DNA of 38,604 nt, from positions 1,045,223 through 1,083,826 of the forward strand of contig MU657166.1 of the NCBI GenBank assembly GCA_026770575.1, written 5' to 3'. Source of the DNA: Pelagophyceae sp. CCMP2097 (Eukaryota > Sar > Pelagophyceae). Below, piece after piece: positions 1-9,850 of the stretch; the stretch's first letter is position 1, and each line of letters begins with the position of its first letter. The notes under the pieces were generated by a model that made no database searches, was not told where the DNA came from, and saw nothing but the letters and a program-made list of their open reading frames with translations. The position numbers were made by a program, and so were the translations under genes.

Positions 1-198
1 CGCTGGACGAAAGGCACCTGTCGGAAGAAGTAGGCCTGCTGGCGCTGTGCGGCAAAGAAGCAGCTCGACGGCGCGTGGCGCGGCTCGCCGACGGCGTCGA
101 GTTGCGTGAGCAGCGCCCGGGCGCGGCCGCGCATGGAGCCGATCCCCCACTCCCTGTACATTAGGCGGCGTCGATCTCCGCGCGGTCGCGGTCGCGTT

Positions 199-1801
199 AT
201 GCCCAAGCGCGACGCTTCTGAGCGCAAGTCGTCGCCGCGCAAGAAAAAGCCGAGCCAGAAGATCCGCGAAGCCTCCGACGAGGCCTCCGACGAGGGCATG
301 GTCGAAAAGGCGTCGAAAGCGCTCCACGCAGCGCAGGTCGAGCAGGCCTTGCTGGGGCAGGAGAGCGCCGCCGCGGGCTCCACCACCTACGTCTTCGTCT
401 CCATCGCGGGCGGGGGCGGGAGCTTTTACCTGAGGAAGATGGACGTCGAACCGAAGCTGCAGGCCCTCCCCGTCCAAGGCCTCGACCAAAACAAAATGGG
501 CGTCAACGCCCTGGAGAACAGCCGACGCGCCACGAACCAGAACGTCTCGCTCAACCTGCTCCAGTCCACCTACAAAAAGGGGAAAGGCTTTGACATCTTG
601 GTGTGGCTAACATGGGCGCAAAAGAAGCTGGGCCTCCAGGAAGCGAAGCCCAAAAAGGTAACGTATCCGGAGCGCCTCCTGCACGTCCCGCTCCACCTGC
701 GGGAGGCCCCCGACATCATGGCGGCACTCGCGGCAGCCGGCCACAACGCGCGAGTCGACGACGCCACAGGCGGCCGCTTCTCCCTCGCCCCCTGCGACCA
801 GACCAACGGCGCGCTGCGGCCGGCGACCTCGGCCGGCGACGCCCGGCGCCAGCGTCGACACGCCGGGGACGACGGACGGCGCGGGCCCGCGCTCGCCGCC
901 GGCCTTCTCGGCCTCGAACCCGGCAGTCCCCCTCATCTCGCCGCGAACCTGGACGCCGAACCTGAACCAAGGCGAGTTCAAGGGCTTCGACGCGGCGGAC
1001 GCGGCGGGCCCCGGGGCCCCCCCGCACGCCACGCACGCAGCTGACGAGCCCTGCGCCGATGCGACGCCCACGGACGGCATCCACGCCCCGGGCACCTCGG
1101 CGCTGGAGGCATCGGCGGCGGACGCGCTCGCGGGCATCGTGACTTCGTACAAGGCGACACTCGTGGAGACGTCGTCGTCCGCTTTGGCCCAGATCCACGG
1201 CGCAACCCCGGTGGACCACCAGGTCGAGCTGGACGAGGCCGAGTTCGACGCATTGATGAAGAAGCTCGACGCGATGACGGACCGCCTGCGGGCGCGCGAC
1301 GTCATGAAGAAATTCACCTGCCGCCCGCGCGGCATGCCAGCGACAACGGCGCGGGAGACGACGGCGCCGGCGATGACGCCCAAGGGGCCGACGGCGCCAA
1401 CGTCGACGGCCGCGCCTCCATCGCCAGCCGCGCGCCTGCCATCGGCCGCGCCCTCGGCTCCGGCCGCCTCCACGGCGCCGACGGCCACTCCGACGCCGAC
1501 GGGCATGAGCCGCTTGCAGCACGCGCTCCACGTCTCCGCGCGCGTGCTCTCGGGCTACACCGTCGCGCCGGCGCAGATCCAGTCCGAGATGACAGCCGCG
1601 CGCACGGGCCAAGCAGACTGCCTGTTCTATGCCATGGGCACGTGCAAAGCGAAACTTTCTAAGTGCGACCGGCTCCACCGCCGCGTGCTCATCAAGTCGG
1701 CGGCGTTCTCGGGCGCCGGCGTGTGCAAGTTCTTCCCCAGCGAGACGGGCTGCCACAACTCCGCGTCCTGCACGTACCGCCACTTCGCCCTCGTTCCCTA
1801 G
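199..1801 (+). CDS. CCCH-type zinc finger protein (two fingers at the C-terminus), two exons
   Basis: Two exons, 199-657 and 770-1801, joined across a 112-nt intron (GTAACG...CACAG). The splice moves the reading frame from phase 1 to phase 2 and gives about 496 aa. The last 60 residues hold two CCCH fingers: C-x7-C-x6-C-x3-H beginning at 1619, and C-x8-C-x5-C-x3-H ending near 1786. Such fingers usually bind AU-rich or other single-stranded RNA, so a role in mRNA handling is likely but not shown. The N-terminus is basic and Lys/Ser/Glu-rich (possible nuclear targeting), followed by a compact stretch of about 90 residues that I do not recognise, then a Pro/Ala/Thr-rich linker. An upstream in-frame ATG at 133 would add 22 residues; an in-frame stop at 31-33 bounds the gene upstream. 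I see no mobile-element domains, although a gag-like origin cannot be excluded. Confidence 0.72.
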
Positions 1802-1874
1802 CGCCGAGGCGCCGCGGCCAGCTGAAAGAGCCCAGGCGTCCAACGCCGCCCCGACCGGACACAGCGAAGGCAAC

Positions 1875-2173
1875 ACCCACCGAGGCCAAAGAAGCCCGTG
1901 TCGGAAGAGACCCAAAGAGGACTATAACCCACCGAGGCCAAAGAAGCCCGCGTCGGAAGAGACCCAAAGAGGACTATAACCCACCGAGGCCAAAGAAGCC
2001 CGTGTCTGAAGAGAACCAAAGAGGACTATAACCCACCGAGGCCAAAGAAGCCCGTGTCGGAAGAGACCCAAAGAGGACTATAACCCACCGAGGCCAAAGA
2101 AGCCCGTGTTGGAAAAGACCCAAAGAGGACTATAACCCACCGAGGCCGAAGAAGCCCGTGTCGGAAGAGACCC
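1875..2173. repeat. 52-bp tandem minisatellite, about 5.7 copies
   Basis: Units begin at 1875, 1927, 1979, 2031, 2083 and 2135, exactly 52 bp apart; the last is incomplete. Each starts with ACCCACCGAGGCC and contains AAAGAGGACTATA; copies differ at only a few bases. The array starts 74 nt after the stop codon of the CCCH gene, so it probably lies in its 3' UTR or flank. The unit is not a multiple of three, so it is unlikely to encode a repeated peptide, although both strands happen to stay open across it. Confidence 0.95.
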
Positions 2174-2601
2174 ATGAGGTCTGCAGGGCGGCCCACGACC
2201 CACCCCTCTCCCTGAAAAGGAGAAAACCCGCCGGACAGGCCGCTTTGGCGACTCTGACCGAAGAACCCCCCCGGCGCACATATCCGGTGTATCGACCGGA
2301 GGACCCACCCGCGTGACCGAGGCGCCGTCTGTGTCGTTGGCACCTGCTGTTTTCGACGCAAGCACCGCTGCCTTCCTCTTCGCCACCTAGCGCGACGCGT
2401 CGAGGCGGCCGGCACCGAGATCCACCACCCACACGAACACCACGTGAGGCGGCCCAATGGGGCTGAACGGCACCACCTGGGTATGGCTCGACCGCCCAAG
2501 TGAGGACTCGGGAGCGGCGAGGTTTAATCGCTAAACAATTCTGCAACCTTGAGGCCGCCTGCAAGCGGGTAGTTATCCACGCACCTCGAACAGTCCAGGC
2601 C
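2174..2601. other. Intergenic region upstream of the FKBP-MsrA gene
   Basis: No convincing coding signal. It should contain the promoter and 5' UTR of the gene starting at 2602. Several open frames on both strands run through it, but they begin in the minisatellite or overlap the next gene antisense and show no recognisable domain. Confidence 0.5.
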
Positions 2602-3750
2602 ATGCTCGGTCTGCTCCTCATGGTCCCCGCGGGTGCTTTGCTGGCCGCGGGCCGGCGCGCGGCGCCGGCGCGCGGCTTGGCGCGGTTGGCGCACGAGGCG
2701 GGCTCGATTGCGAGCGTCGACTGGTCCGTCAAGACCCTCGACGGCACACCGCTCCCGGCCATCGCAGACGTGAGTGGCATTGAGGCGTGAGGGGTATACT
2801 CCAGGAAGAGATATCAGACGCGGAGAGCGCCAAGAGCATGGTCGAGGGGCCCGAAGGGCTTCGACTATTCTGCCTCGCCGTATAAGCAGGCCTGATGCGT
2901 GGTTTAGGTCTTTGACCAGGGCGCGGTCAAGTTCGTGCTCGGCGGCGGCGGGTTCTTGAAGGACTTGCACAACATCGTCGCGGACCTCGGCGTCGGCGAG
3001 CAGGCGACGCGCACGGTCGGCTCGGGTTTCGAGCGCGACGCGCGCATGGGCCCCGTCGACGTGCCAATCGACATGGCGCCGGAAGGTCTTGAAGTCGGCA
3101 TGGTCGTCGACCTCTCCTCTGGGCAGAGGGCGGTCGTGACAAAAGTCACCCTGGAGTCGGTCACCATCGACGCGAACCACGCCCTGGCCGGCGTCCAGCT
3201 CGTCATCGACGCCAAGCTGACCGCGCTGGAGCCGCCTCTGAATGCAAACGTCGGCACCGCGGTTTTCGGCCTTGGCTGCTTTTGGGGCGCCGAGTTAGCG
3301 TTCCAGCGCCTCCCCGGCGTCCTCGGGACCAAGGTGGGCTACTGCCAGGGTTCCAAGCTCGACCCGAACTACGAAGAGGTTTGCTCCGGCACTACTGGCC
3401 ACACGGAGGCGGTGCACGTGACGTTTGACACGACTGCCGTCACCTTTGAAACGCTGCTGGACACTTTCTGGGAGAGGCTGGGCGACTCGGCGTTTTTAAA
3501 GGACCAGGTCGGCAACGACCGCGGCACGCAGTACAGGCACGGCATCTATTACCAAAACGCCTCGCAAGGCGCCGACGCGGAAGCTTCCGTCGACGCGTAT
3601 CAGTCCACAAACCCTGCGTCGCCAATCTTCACTGAGGTCGAGGCCGCCTCTACGTTTTACGACGCGGAGGACCACCACCAGCAGTACCTGCAAAAGGGCG
3701 GCCAGTCCGCCAAGAAGCAGGCCTCGGAAGAGATCCGCTGTTACGGCTAA
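2602..3750 (+). CDS. msrA: Fused SlyD-like FKBP peptidyl-prolyl isomerase and methionine sulfoxide reductase A
   Basis: Exons 2602-2769 and 2908-3750 flank a 138-nt intron (GTGAGT...TTTAG, phase 0), giving 336 aa. Residues 1-20 are hydrophobic (MLGLLLMVPAGALLAAG), a likely signal peptide or first part of a plastid leader. Residues about 38-163 match SlyD-type FKBP, including the GGGG-FLKDLHNIV segment and the closing NHALAG motif. Residues about 170-336 are MsrA: catalytic Cys180 in GCFWG, Glu in the following GAE, YEEVCSGTTGHTE, GNDRGTQYR, AEDHHQQYL, and a C-terminal RCYG with the resolving Cys, as in plant-type MsrA. MsrA reduces methionine-S-sulfoxide in oxidised proteins using thioredoxin. 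The FKBP half could bring unfolded substrate to the reductase; that is inference. The spliced frame is continuous, so this is one protein rather than two genes. Confidence 0.9.
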
Positions 3751-3989
3751 CCACTGTGACTAACACTGGCAGTGTTATGGGCATCTCGCCCCGTCATCGT
3801 TGCGTGACACGCATCGGGTGGGACCATAAGATGCACCGTGTCTTGCCCAAACCGTCGGCAAGTGGCCCTCGTCGGACGACGCTCGAGGCCCTCACTGGGC
3901 CTCGTTTACCTCATCAGGCGTCTTGCTTTTTGTTCCACTTCAAGCATCGCCGAACAAGGCCTTGCTCGACGACGCGACGCTCGACGACG

Positions 3990-5011
3990 ATGGTTCGCCG
4001 AATCCTCCTCGGCCTCGTCGCGACGGCGGCGGCGCTCCGCGCGCCGGCGCGACCACGCGCGGCGTCGACGCAGCCGCGCGGTATACACGCGCTGCGTCCC
4101 GCTTATCGCACTTCGAGCGACGTCGAACCGACCGCGCAGGCCTGCTCGCCAAGACGGCGGGGCTCGAGCTCGACGGCGTCCCGATCTCGACGCCCGTCGA
4201 GCCCGTCGGCAGCTATCTGCGCCGGCCCGCGTCCGCAAATCGCTCAAAATGGGCCCCGCGGCCGCCGTGGCCGCCCGGGAGCGCCCTATACCGCGCCCCG
4301 CGCCCTATACCGCGCTTTATAGGTTCGCCAAGATCGTCAAGCCCAAGGAGGAGACGGCGAGCGGCCTGTTTATCTCGAGCAAGAATCAAGACGGCGTGCC
4401 CGAGGGCATCGTCGTCTCCGTCTCGCCCGGCCGCCGGCACTTTGAGACGGGCGTCTTGATCCCCGTCGCGGTGGAGGCGGGCGAGCGCGTCTTGCACGCC
4501 AAGACGGCGGGCGTGGCCATGCGCTACTGCGGCGAGGACCATTTGATGCTCCGGGATGATGACATTATGTTGGCATGGGCTGGGGAGGTCATGTCTTTGG
4601 ACGCCGTGCGCCCGGTCCGCGACGGCATAATCGTCAAGGTCGCCGCCGTCGAGGACGTCACGCTCTCCGGCATCGCCATCGCCGCCGGCGCCGTGGCCCA
4701 GCAGCGCACGTCGTCGGGACAGATCGTCAAGGTCGGCCCGGGGCGCCTCGCCGCCACGGGCGAGCTCATGCCAATGTCCGTTGCGGTGGGCGACTACGTC
4801 AAGTTCCGCGACTACGCAGGTGCGCCCCCTTTTGACTCGGCCGAGTCTTTGATCGCACGACGCGCCTCCGACTTTGATCGATCGTCCCGCGCGAGTCTTT
4901 GATGGCACGAACCACTTTGATCGCGCGACCCACGCAGGCGTGGAGATCAAGCTTGACGGCGAGAAGTACGTCCTCTGCCGAATGGCCGACTGCCTCGCCA
5001 AGTGGCACTAG
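3990..5011 (+). CDS. CPN20: Plastid-type co-chaperonin Cpn20 (two GroES domains), four exons
   Basis: Exons 3990-4080, 4140-4230, 4323-4819 and 4938-5011 total 753 nt (250 aa) with all phases matching; introns are 59, 92 and 118 nt. The N-terminus MVRRILLGLVATAAALRAP looks like a signal or transit leader. Two GroES folds follow: residues about 50-150 (PVGSYL..FAKIVKPKEE, then GLFISSKNQ, with the mobile-loop region between) and about 155-250 (RDGIIVKVAAVEDVT...GQIVKVGPG...GDYVKFRDYAG). Double-length GroES proteins are the plastid partner of Cpn60 and cap the folding chamber, here presumably in the plastid stroma. Intron 2 (4231-4322) has a GTCCGC donor and contains a short direct repeat of CCCTATACCGCG, so its exact borders are the least certain part. 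Confidence 0.9.
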
Positions 5012-5287
5012 AGCTCTTAAAAACCGCTTTCCTTACATGGAGAGTTTTCAGTTGAGTCGTCCGTTGGGTCTTCATTATAATATGGCGCTGTTTGATGCCC
5101 GGAGGTCGGCGGGGCGTTCGGGGCGGCAAGGGGGTGTCAGCGCGCTCTCTTGCGCCGGGATTTGGGACGTTTTTTTTATTTTTCCCCCTAGCGCATATTC
5201 GAGGACTCCCTTGACTTGAGTAGCAACCTGAGTAGGAATCCTAGGCAAGTTGTCCCCACGTCCAGAGTAAAACTGAGTGTGGTTTTG

Positions 5288-5358
5288 CCGGGCGGTCAAC
5301 CCGAGTAAATTCCTGAGTAAGATTACTAGGGACCGGGCGGTCAACCCGAGTAAATTCC
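5288..5358. repeat. Exact 26-bp direct repeat
   Basis: The same 26 bases (starting CCGGGCGGTCAACCCGAG) occur at 5288-5313 and 5333-5358, 45 bp apart. They sit about 100 bp before the long palindrome. No target-site or transposase signal is attached to them. Confidence 0.9.
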
Positions 5359-5409
5359 GGGCTTCGGCCAAGCGCAAGCGCTGGTCGATCTAGAGCTCTT
5401 TAAAACAAA

Positions 5410-5451
5410 GGAAGATGCCTTTTTCAAGCTGGAAGATGCCTTTTCCAAGCA
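5410..5451. repeat. Tandem 21-bp duplication
   Basis: Two adjacent 21-bp units (GGAAGATGCCTTTT...) at 5410-5430 and 5431-5451 differ at two positions and abut the left edge of the long palindrome at 5455. Confidence 0.9.
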
Positions 5452-5454
5452 TCT

Positions 5455-6047
5455 CGCGCACGGCTCTCTCAAAGTGGAAATTGGAAATTGTACTATTTGC
5501 TTCAGCGACGGCCTTGCCTCTCTTGAGTTTCCAGAGGGCCTCCGCGCTGGCGGAGTCGGGCCCACAACTGGGTTCTTGCGGCAGTCGCAAAGCGCCCGCG
5601 ATGCACTCTGCGCTGGTACCCTCAGTTTCTCTGAGCCGCGAGTGTGCGGCGAGATTGGAATATCGGATTTCAGTGCCCGCGTCCTAACTCGCCCCCACTG
5701 TTCGCGGGAGGTGCCTCGTTATAAGCAGGATTGTGCCTCTCGACGAGATGAGCAACCTTGCCTATAACGAGGCACCTCCCGCGAACAGTGGGGGCGACTT
5801 AGGACGCGGGCACTGAAATCCGATATTCCAATCTCGCCGCACACTCGCGGCTCAGAGAAACTGAGGGTACCAGCGCTGAGTGCATCGCGGGCGCTTTGCG
5901 ACTGCCGCAAGAACCCAGTTGTGGGCCCGACTCCGCCAGCGCGGAGGCCCTCTGGAAACTCAAGAGAGGCAAGCCAAATGGCCGTCGCTGAAGCAAATAA
6001 TACAATTTCCAATTTCCCTTTGAACGATTCTGAGAGAGCCGTGCGCG
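5455..6047. repeat. Near-perfect palindrome of about 0.6 kb (long inverted repeat)
   Basis: The left arm 5455-5723 is the reverse complement of the right arm 5763-6047 apart from scattered single differences and two indels: about 8 nt extra in the right arm near 5976-5983 and about 10 nt extra near 6023-6034. The 39-nt centre (5724-5762) is itself a weaker palindrome around CTCGACGAG, with its midpoint at about 5743. A transcript through it would fold into a hairpin of about 270 bp. No transposase and no flanking target-site duplication is visible, so a fold-back/MITE-type element, a small-RNA precursor or an inverted duplication all remain possible. It lies between the convergent genes Cpn20 and NMD3. 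Confidence 0.95.
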
Positions 6048-6158
6048 TCCTTTGGGGCATGAAGCCGGTCCTTCGGGACGGGCCGCTCTGTGATTCCATT
6101 CTGATTGAGTATTCGTATCTCCGCGGCGGGGAGAGGCCAGGGCGCGAGCAGACAATGT

Positions 6159-7757
6159 TTACAAGACGTCGTCTCTGTCCGAGTCGGGGTCGATGGCTAT
6201 GCGGCCGAAATCGATTTGGGCGTCGTCGTCCTCGTGGAGCGTCGGGAGTTTTTCGTCTTGCTGGTCGAGGAGAGCTTGGTAATCATCTTCGTCAAAGTCT
6301 TTCGCCGTGGCGTCCGTGGCCACGGAATCGGCGCCGCGCCGCTTCTGCCGGCGCAGCGCCGCCTTGGACATGACGGTGGACGCGTGCGACTTGGATTCGG
6401 AAACGTCGCCCTTGCCGCCACCGGGCTGCACGAGGACGATCGAGTGAACCGAGTGCGCGAGGATCTCGCCGTCGCCGTCAAACGTGTGCGACACGGATCG
6501 CAGGTCGTATCCTCGAATCAAAGCGCCTTGCCGCAAACACGCCGGCGGCAGGTGCGCCGCGGAGACGCCCTCGGCGGCGGCGTCGTCCTCGTGGCCCTCC
6601 GTCCCAGGCAGTAACGCGCCCTGGCGCTGCACGTCCACGGTGCCGTCCAAGTTCGCTTTCGCGACGACGAACTCGACCATGGCGTCGGCGGAGACGATTG
6701 CTTCAAAGGGGTCTCGGAAGTACTGTTCCGCGCCAAACTCTAATTCCGATTTGTCGCGGAGCACGAGCAAACGCATCGTCGCGCGCACGCTCAGCACCAA
6801 AGCGAGGCGCGGCTTCTTGCCCTTTTTGCCCTCGCGCGGCGCGTCTAAAAGCACGACGTCGAACTTGTCGATGGGCGGGACCTCTACGAACTTGACCTTT
6901 TGAAAATCACTGATGTTCGAGTTGGCATCGTGTGTGATGAGCTTCTTCGTGTAGTCGCCCGCGACGCGGAGCGGCGCGCGGCCGATCCTTTTGAGCTCGG
7001 CAATGAAGCGCGAGGCTTCCTGCTCGACTTCAAAGTCGACGTCGAACCCCGCGTCGTGGCGGCGGCCGCCCGTGGACGAATCGGTAAACGACCTGAGGCC
7101 TTTTAAAGCATCCTCTAAAGACCGTAAAGTGCGCGCGCCGCCGCGGCCCTTGTCCAAGCGCTTGACTCGGATGACGACGCGCGCGCCGAACGTTCCAGCG
7201 TCGCCGCCCATCTTCCGGCCCCTCGACTCTTTTTTGGCGCCCAGACAAGCATCGCACGTCACGTTCTCTTCCACGAATTCTAAAGTGCACCGCTGCCGCA
7301 CGGAAGGCAGCGAGGCGCAGCCGTGCGCGATGTCGACGTCGACCTTCAACCTTCTTGAGTGTGGTTCCGTCCAAACGAACCGCGCGTCCGCCAAAGTCAA
7401 AGCCCCGCCCGCGAGAGCTCGAGAGAGGCCCTCGACTGTCGCTAAAGCGCGCTTGCCCAGGAGCACGCTCCGGATCCTTCTTAAAAGAAAGCCGAGTAAA
7501 GCGTCGGACTCGCGCGGGAGAGGTTCCCACGTCGCCTTTTTCGAAGTGTGATCGGAAGTTCGGACGAGCAAGCACTTTGGGCAGATCTGCACGGCCAGGA
7601 CCTTTGGGTGGTCGCGGACGTGGTCTGCGAGGGGTTTACGCCAGTCGTGGTCGGCCATGGTACAAGTTAGGCACTGCACCGAATCGTCCCGAGGCTCCGT
7701 GGGCGTGCCGCACGTCGGGCACGCCACCAAAGAGTAGCGCGGCTTCGTCGTCGCCAT
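6159..7757 (-). CDS. NMD3: NMD3-like 60S ribosomal subunit nuclear export adaptor
   Basis: A single uninterrupted frame of 532 aa, close to the usual length of about 500. The N-terminus carries the zinc-binding cysteine pairs of NMD3: ACPTCG, QCLTC, QICPKC and later TCDAC. The family hallmark ARFVWTEPHSRRLKV follows, then the central domain with LITHDANSNISDF and an acidic C-terminal tail rich in Asp/Glu, where the export signals usually lie. NMD3 binds the pre-60S subunit and recruits the exportin CRM1 to carry it out of the nucleus. I chose the ATG at 7757 because it is close to the first zinc motif; an in-frame ATG at 7781 would add eight residues. No intron is needed, unlike most neighbours. 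Confidence 0.92.
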   Translation of the reverse strand: MATTKPRYSLVACPTCGTPTEPRDDSVQCLTCTMADHDWRKPLADHVRDHPKVLAVQICPKCLLVRTSDHTSKKATWEPLPRESDALLGFLLRRIRSVLLGKRALATVEGLSRALAGGALTLADARFVWTEPHSRRLKVDVDIAHGCASLPSVRQRCTLEFVEENVTCDACLGAKKESRGRKMGGDAGTFGARVVIRVKRLDKGRGGARTLRSLEDALKGLRSFTDSSTGGRRHDAGFDVDFEVEQEASRFIAELKRIGRAPLRVAGDYTKKLITHDANSNISDFQKVKFVEVPPIDKFDVVLLDAPREGKKGKKPRLALVLSVRATMRLLVLRDKSELEFGAEQYFRDPFEAIVSADAMVEFVVAKANLDGTVDVQRQGALLPGTEGHEDDAAAEGVSAAHLPPACLRQGALIRGYDLRSVSHTFDGDGEILAHSVHSIVLVQPGGGKGDVSESKSHASTVMSKAALRRQKRRGADSVATDATAKDFDEDDYQALLDQQDEKLPTLHEDDDAQIDFGRIAIDPDSDRDDVL

Positions 7758-8313
7758 GAGCGACGTCTCCCCGAAGAACATGGCCTCCGCGGACGCGGCG
7801 CGCGAGATCAAAAGTGTCTCTCTCTGATCACTGAACACGAACTTTCTCTGAATTTTGCATAGGAAACCACGAAAATTCTCGCAGGAGCACTCGCCGCCAT
7901 CGCGTGCAATCTGTACGCGGCCGACGGCCAGCATTCCGAGACGGCCGGCTTCGCAAAGGAGCTTTTTGGGGACTCACAAGGAAAAACATTATCACAGGAG
8001 GGTTTTCGACCGAGGCGGCGCGGCGGCGACGGCAGCGCCATGGTCATTTGAGGTGGCTGATGCTCACGTTCTTTGGGATCTCGTAGGCCTACGTTGTTTC
8101 GCGTTTAGCCCGGGTCGACGATGCATGGCGGCGCGCGTTGGCGTTGTCGCAAGACGCGCGTCGTGAGGACCGCGCGCGGCTTCGGACGCGGCGTTTTTGC
8201 CACTTTCGCGACTGCGAAGTTTGGCCCCATGGAAACGGAGTAGGCCCCGCCTTCGAAGTGCGAGTCGAGGACCTATCCAAACAGTTATTTCGCCTCCTGG
8301 ACCCATGCCGCAA
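7758..8313. other. Upstream region of NMD3, no clear gene
   Basis: It should contain the NMD3 promoter on the - strand. Open frames on both strands are short, Arg/Ser/Ala-rich and show no family features, so I call none of them. Confidence 0.5.
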
Positions 8314-8811
8314 TCAGTAACCAACCTCCATGGCGAGGAGGTCCATGAGGCCCGAGACGATGCGGGCACGCTCAAAGGGCCGGATCTCGTCGAGGAACTT
8401 CGTCGGGACATGGTCTTCCAGCGCCTTGGCGCCGAACTTGGACCCGACGATGAGGAACACGTCCCTCGTATCGTGGTGCCAGCTCGATGGGTCTACTCGA
8501 GGCGAAGACGATGCATACTCTGCGGACATTCGCCCAACGGCAGGCGCCGAGGGCCGCGGGAGGCGCAGGGCCGCGCCCGCCCAGCGCGCCCTCGGCGCGC
8601 CGCGCGTTCGAAGTCAGTGGTCCTCGCCGAACTTGTGCTGGTGTGTTCACAAAAAGGTCGATCCCAGAAATACGACCCGGTAGAGGTGTTCAGTGCAGCT
8701 GACTGCGAGGTCCAAACCGACAAAATAGACGACTGGGCCCTCGCGACGCACGCCTACGCCCTCGCCCATGACTTGTCCGAGGTACGGGCCGTCGTATCGC
8801 GGGACGCTTAA
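8314..8811 (-). CDS. Possible 3' exons of an unrecognised gene (partial)
   Basis: Two - strand segments look like real protein. One, near 8811-8760, reads RYDGPYLGQVMGEG and is followed by a GTGCGT donor-like site. The other, 8500-8314, contains DVFLIVGSKFGAKALEDHV and ends DLLAMEVGY before a stop codon. I could not find a junction that joins them in phase, and no ATG clearly belongs to them. The composition is balanced, unlike the Arg-rich shadow frames around it. The family is not recognised. Both segments might be remnants of a decayed gene. Confidence 0.25.
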
Positions 8812-9398
8812 AGGCCCCAAAATGCCCGGGAAGAAGGGGAGCGGGAGCAGGGAGCCGGCCGGGTCGGGTTTTCAATCGGTGTCGAACCCCGTTGTGAGGC
8901 CAAAGGTTCGCCGGTTTGGCAAACGACCAGACGCGTCTTAGAAGAGTCGGGTTTGGGTTCGGGCCACGGTCAGACCCGCTCAAAGACGGGTCGGCCTTCA
9001 ACGCGCAAACCCGGCAAACCCAACCCTACTGCTTTCGGGCAAAGCAAAACCCGCCCCTGCACCTGCCGGGGAGGCGCTCTTTTTGGTGAGGGGCTCGTGG
9101 CTGTATGCCAGAGCGTCGCGTCTGCAACTTCAAAGCACCAACGCACAGGACCAGGACTGCGACGTCACGTCGCTGTTCCTCTTGCTCACGCCGAGCGTAT
9201 TCGCCGGCGAGCGGGCGCGCATGGCGGCGGTGGCGGCGGTGTACCAAGGCGACTCGGCGGCGCCTCGGGTGTCGCGGGACGCCCACGCGCTAGTCGTACG
9301 CCCCGGCGGTGCCGCACTCGGCGCGCCCGGCGTACGAGCGCTACGCGACCGCGCTTGCCGGCGGCAACGTGACGATGCAGCGCTGCGTCGAGTACTTC

Positions 9399-9436
9399 CC
9401 CACGACCTTTGTGTGGACCCACGACGTTCGTGTGGA
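9399..9436. repeat. 19-bp tandem duplication
   Basis: Two adjacent 19-bp units (CCCACGAC.TT.GTGTGGA) at 9399-9417 and 9418-9436 with two mismatches. The duplication shifts the reading frame of the FVWT coding-like segment, so one unit may have arisen recently. Confidence 0.85.
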
Positions 9437-9730
9437 CGCCCGACGAGGCGCGCCCCTCTGCGCCCGCGGCGGGGGACAGACGCGCGTCGTAGGTCGGCCA
9501 CGCCGACGCAAAAATGGGCCTCGACGTCTTGAAGGGCCTCTCGAGCGACGTCCAGAAACGTCTCTTCGACGCCCGGCGGGTCACCGCGCACGGCGGCGTC
9601 CCGGCATGCGGCTCAGGCGCCGTCGTTGTCTCGATCCCGCTCTGCGGCGCTCTGCGGCGATCCCGCTCTGCGGCGCCGACGTCGGCTCCTGCGCCGCGGG
9701 CGCGCGAGTCCTCGGCGTGGTCGACTTCCG

Positions 9731-9850
9731 GCTCGACGGGATCGATTGGGTTTCTCTCTTCTCCGATCGATTGGGTTTCTCTGGTTTCCTCGGTTTCTCT
9801 GGTTTCCTCGGCGTGCTCGACGGGATCGATTGGGTTTCTCTCTTCTCCGA
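9731..9850. repeat. 36-bp direct repeat with nested 18-bp repeats
   Basis: The same 36 bases (beginning GCTCGACGGGATCGATTGGG) occur at 9731-9766 and 9815-9850. Between them lie two copies of an 18-bp unit (GGTTTCTCTGGTTTCCTC) and a third copy of TCGATTGGGTTTCTCT. Confidence 0.92.

Larger units (their letters stand above)
5012..5454. other. Intergenic region after Cpn20, with short repeats
   Basis: No open frame of note. It has lower GC than the surrounding genes, a T-rich run near 5170-5185, repeated GAGTAA words, and the two small repeat pairs listed separately. A similar CTAGAGCTCTT word occurs just after the Cpn20 stop and again near 5391, so this block may have been duplicated in part. 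Confidence 0.6.

Noticed and set aside
607..1915. Long - strand frames over the CCCH gene
   Set aside because: They overlap a gene with clear zinc fingers and consist of low-complexity Ala/Gly/Arg sequence.
1875..2173. CRISPR-like array
   Set aside because: Units are contiguous with no unique spacers, there are no cas genes, and the region is nuclear eukaryotic DNA.
2602..3750. Bacterial contamination or recent bacterial transfer for FKBP-MsrA
   Set aside because: The gene has a phase-0 GT-AG intron and a leader, and base use matches its neighbours.
5455..6047. tRNA, rRNA or snRNA gene inside the palindrome
   Set aside because: No cloverleaf, conserved rRNA core or snRNA motif was found in either arm.
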